Positions 63,458-64,000 of a stretch of 64,000 nt of DNA are shown here, one piece after another. Within the stretch, counting starts at the first letter, position 1. Each line of letters starts with the position of its first letter. The translations under genes were made by a program, and so were the position numbers. Below the pieces are notes generated by a model, which had not been told where the DNA came from, did no database searches, and was given only the letters and a program-made list of their open reading frames with translations. Source of the DNA: Pseudomonas cerasi (GTDB lineage Bacteria; Pseudomonadota; Gammaproteobacteria; Pseudomonadales; Pseudomonadaceae); assembly GCF_900074915.1 (NCBI RefSeq), contig NZ_LT222319.1, positions 4,187,001-4,251,000 of the forward strand, written 5' to 3'.

Positions 63458-64000
63458 ATGATATTCAACACAAAAGACTTCGGAGCAGTGGGCGACGGCG
63501 TCACTGACGATACAGCTGCCATTCAGGCCGCAATCGATGCGGCGGCGGCTGCAGGCGGCGGTGAAGTGGTCATGGGGGCCGGCACATACATCGTGTCCGG
63601 TGGCGAAGAGCCTTCTGATGGCTGCCTGATGCTCAAGAGCAACGTCACCCTGTCGGGTGCAGGCATGGGCGAGACGGTCATCAAGCTTGCGGATGGCTCG
63701 GACACCAAGATCACCGGCATCGTGCGCTCGGCCTATGGCGAAGAAACCCACGACTTCGGCATGAAGAACCTGACGCTGGACGGTAACCGGGACGCCACCA
63801 CCGGCAAGGTGGATGGCTGGTTCAACGGTTACATTCCGGGCTCTGACGGCAAGGATTCGAACGTTACCCTCGACAGCGTCGAGATCAAGGATTGCTCGGG
63901 CTACGGCTTCGACCCGCACGAGCAGACCGTCAACATGGTGATCAAGAACAGCGTGTCGCATGGCAACGGCCTGGACGGCTTCGTGGCCGATTACCTGAGC
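63458..64000 (+). CDS. psmE: Secreted mannuronan C5-epimerase, PsmE type (N-terminal part)
   Basis: Calcium-dependent AlgE-like enzyme that converts mannuronate to guluronate in alginate outside the cell. ATG at 63458 follows GGAG; the frame is open for 181 codons to the window edge. The start MIFNTKDFGAVGDGVTDDTA and the following AIQAAIDAAAAAGGGEV match the A-module of AlgE/PsmE. The beta-helix repeats begin with FGMKNLTLDGN, and GYGFDPHEQT holds the D-P-H catalytic motif of these epimerases. There is no N-terminal signal peptide, in line with type I secretion through C-terminal R-modules, which lie outside the window. Confidence 0.88.
   Translation, partial: MIFNTKDFGAVGDGVTDDTAAIQAAIDAAAAAGGGEVVMGAGTYIVSGGEEPSDGCLMLKSNVTLSGAGMGETVIKLADGSDTKITGIVRSAYGEETHDFGMKNLTLDGNRDATTGKVDGWFNGYIPGSDGKDSNVTLDSVEIKDCSGYGFDPHEQTVNMVIKNSVSHGNGLDGFVADYLS

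Overview
The window reads as a chromosomal segment of a plant-associated fluorescent pseudomonad of the Pseudomonas syringae group. Reasons: the right edge opens an AlgE-like mannuronan C5-epimerase (PsmE type, described from P. syringae); a second Crc-antagonist sRNA of the CrcX kind sits away from cbrAB; the intergenic repeats encode, in spurious frames, the P. syringae-specific 'DUF1534' peptide; and gene content and GC-rich codon use are typical. Assignments rest on reading the sequence and on family knowledge; no database search was run.

Layout. 1-5.4 kb: an acetate permease operon (yjcH-actP, actP cut by the window edge), an orphan betaine/choline-type binding protein, a ~400-nt CrcZ/CrcX-type sRNA with a sigma-54 promoter and an upstream CbrB-like site, then a periplasmic hydrolase overlapping mlaA. 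5.5-12.5 kb: a LysR/MFS divergent pair, a MASE2-GGDEF cyclase, and a run of unrecognised genes ending in an HTH-only LuxR-type regulator with a perfect palindrome before it. 13-20 kb: an MHS transporter, a 1-kb array of nine 114-bp repeats, a TonB-dependent receptor, a PepSY protein and a sugar dehydrogenase. 20-23.6 kb: an RsbQ/KAI2-like hydrolase, a PAS kinase and a GAF kinase; the PAS kinase carries an in-frame 108-bp inverted copy of part of itself. 23.8-36.3 kb: housekeeping and envelope genes (cytosine deaminase, second betaine-type binding protein, def, YihY, CsbD, FrnE, CvfB, lipoproteins, DEAD-box helicase).

36.6-42.9 kb: seven tightly overlapping plus-strand genes that look like a small-molecule biosynthesis operon (thermostable-haemolysin-family protein, AMP ligase, haem-oxygenase-like diiron protein, SDR, TPR protein) with its own QseBC-like two-component system. 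This is the strongest candidate for an undescribed system. 42.9-47.5 kb: a CpxAR-like pair divergent from a stand-alone, full-length BamA paralogue, with a near-consensus CpxR box between them.

48-54.3 kb: two LysR-controlled neighbourhoods (quinone reductase; hydrolase plus MFS exporter) and an XAC2610-like protein. 54.4-60.4 kb: a decayed accessory region. An MscS-family gene is cut at about 55,004, followed by an unknown gene, a broken gene with a HEPN-like motif, a HEPN/Toprim-like gene, a metallophosphoesterase fragment, and a complete 2,572-bp IS21-family element whose two flanks belong to different broken genes. 60.4-64 kb: DUF1349 protein, SDR, DMT exporter and the start of psmE.
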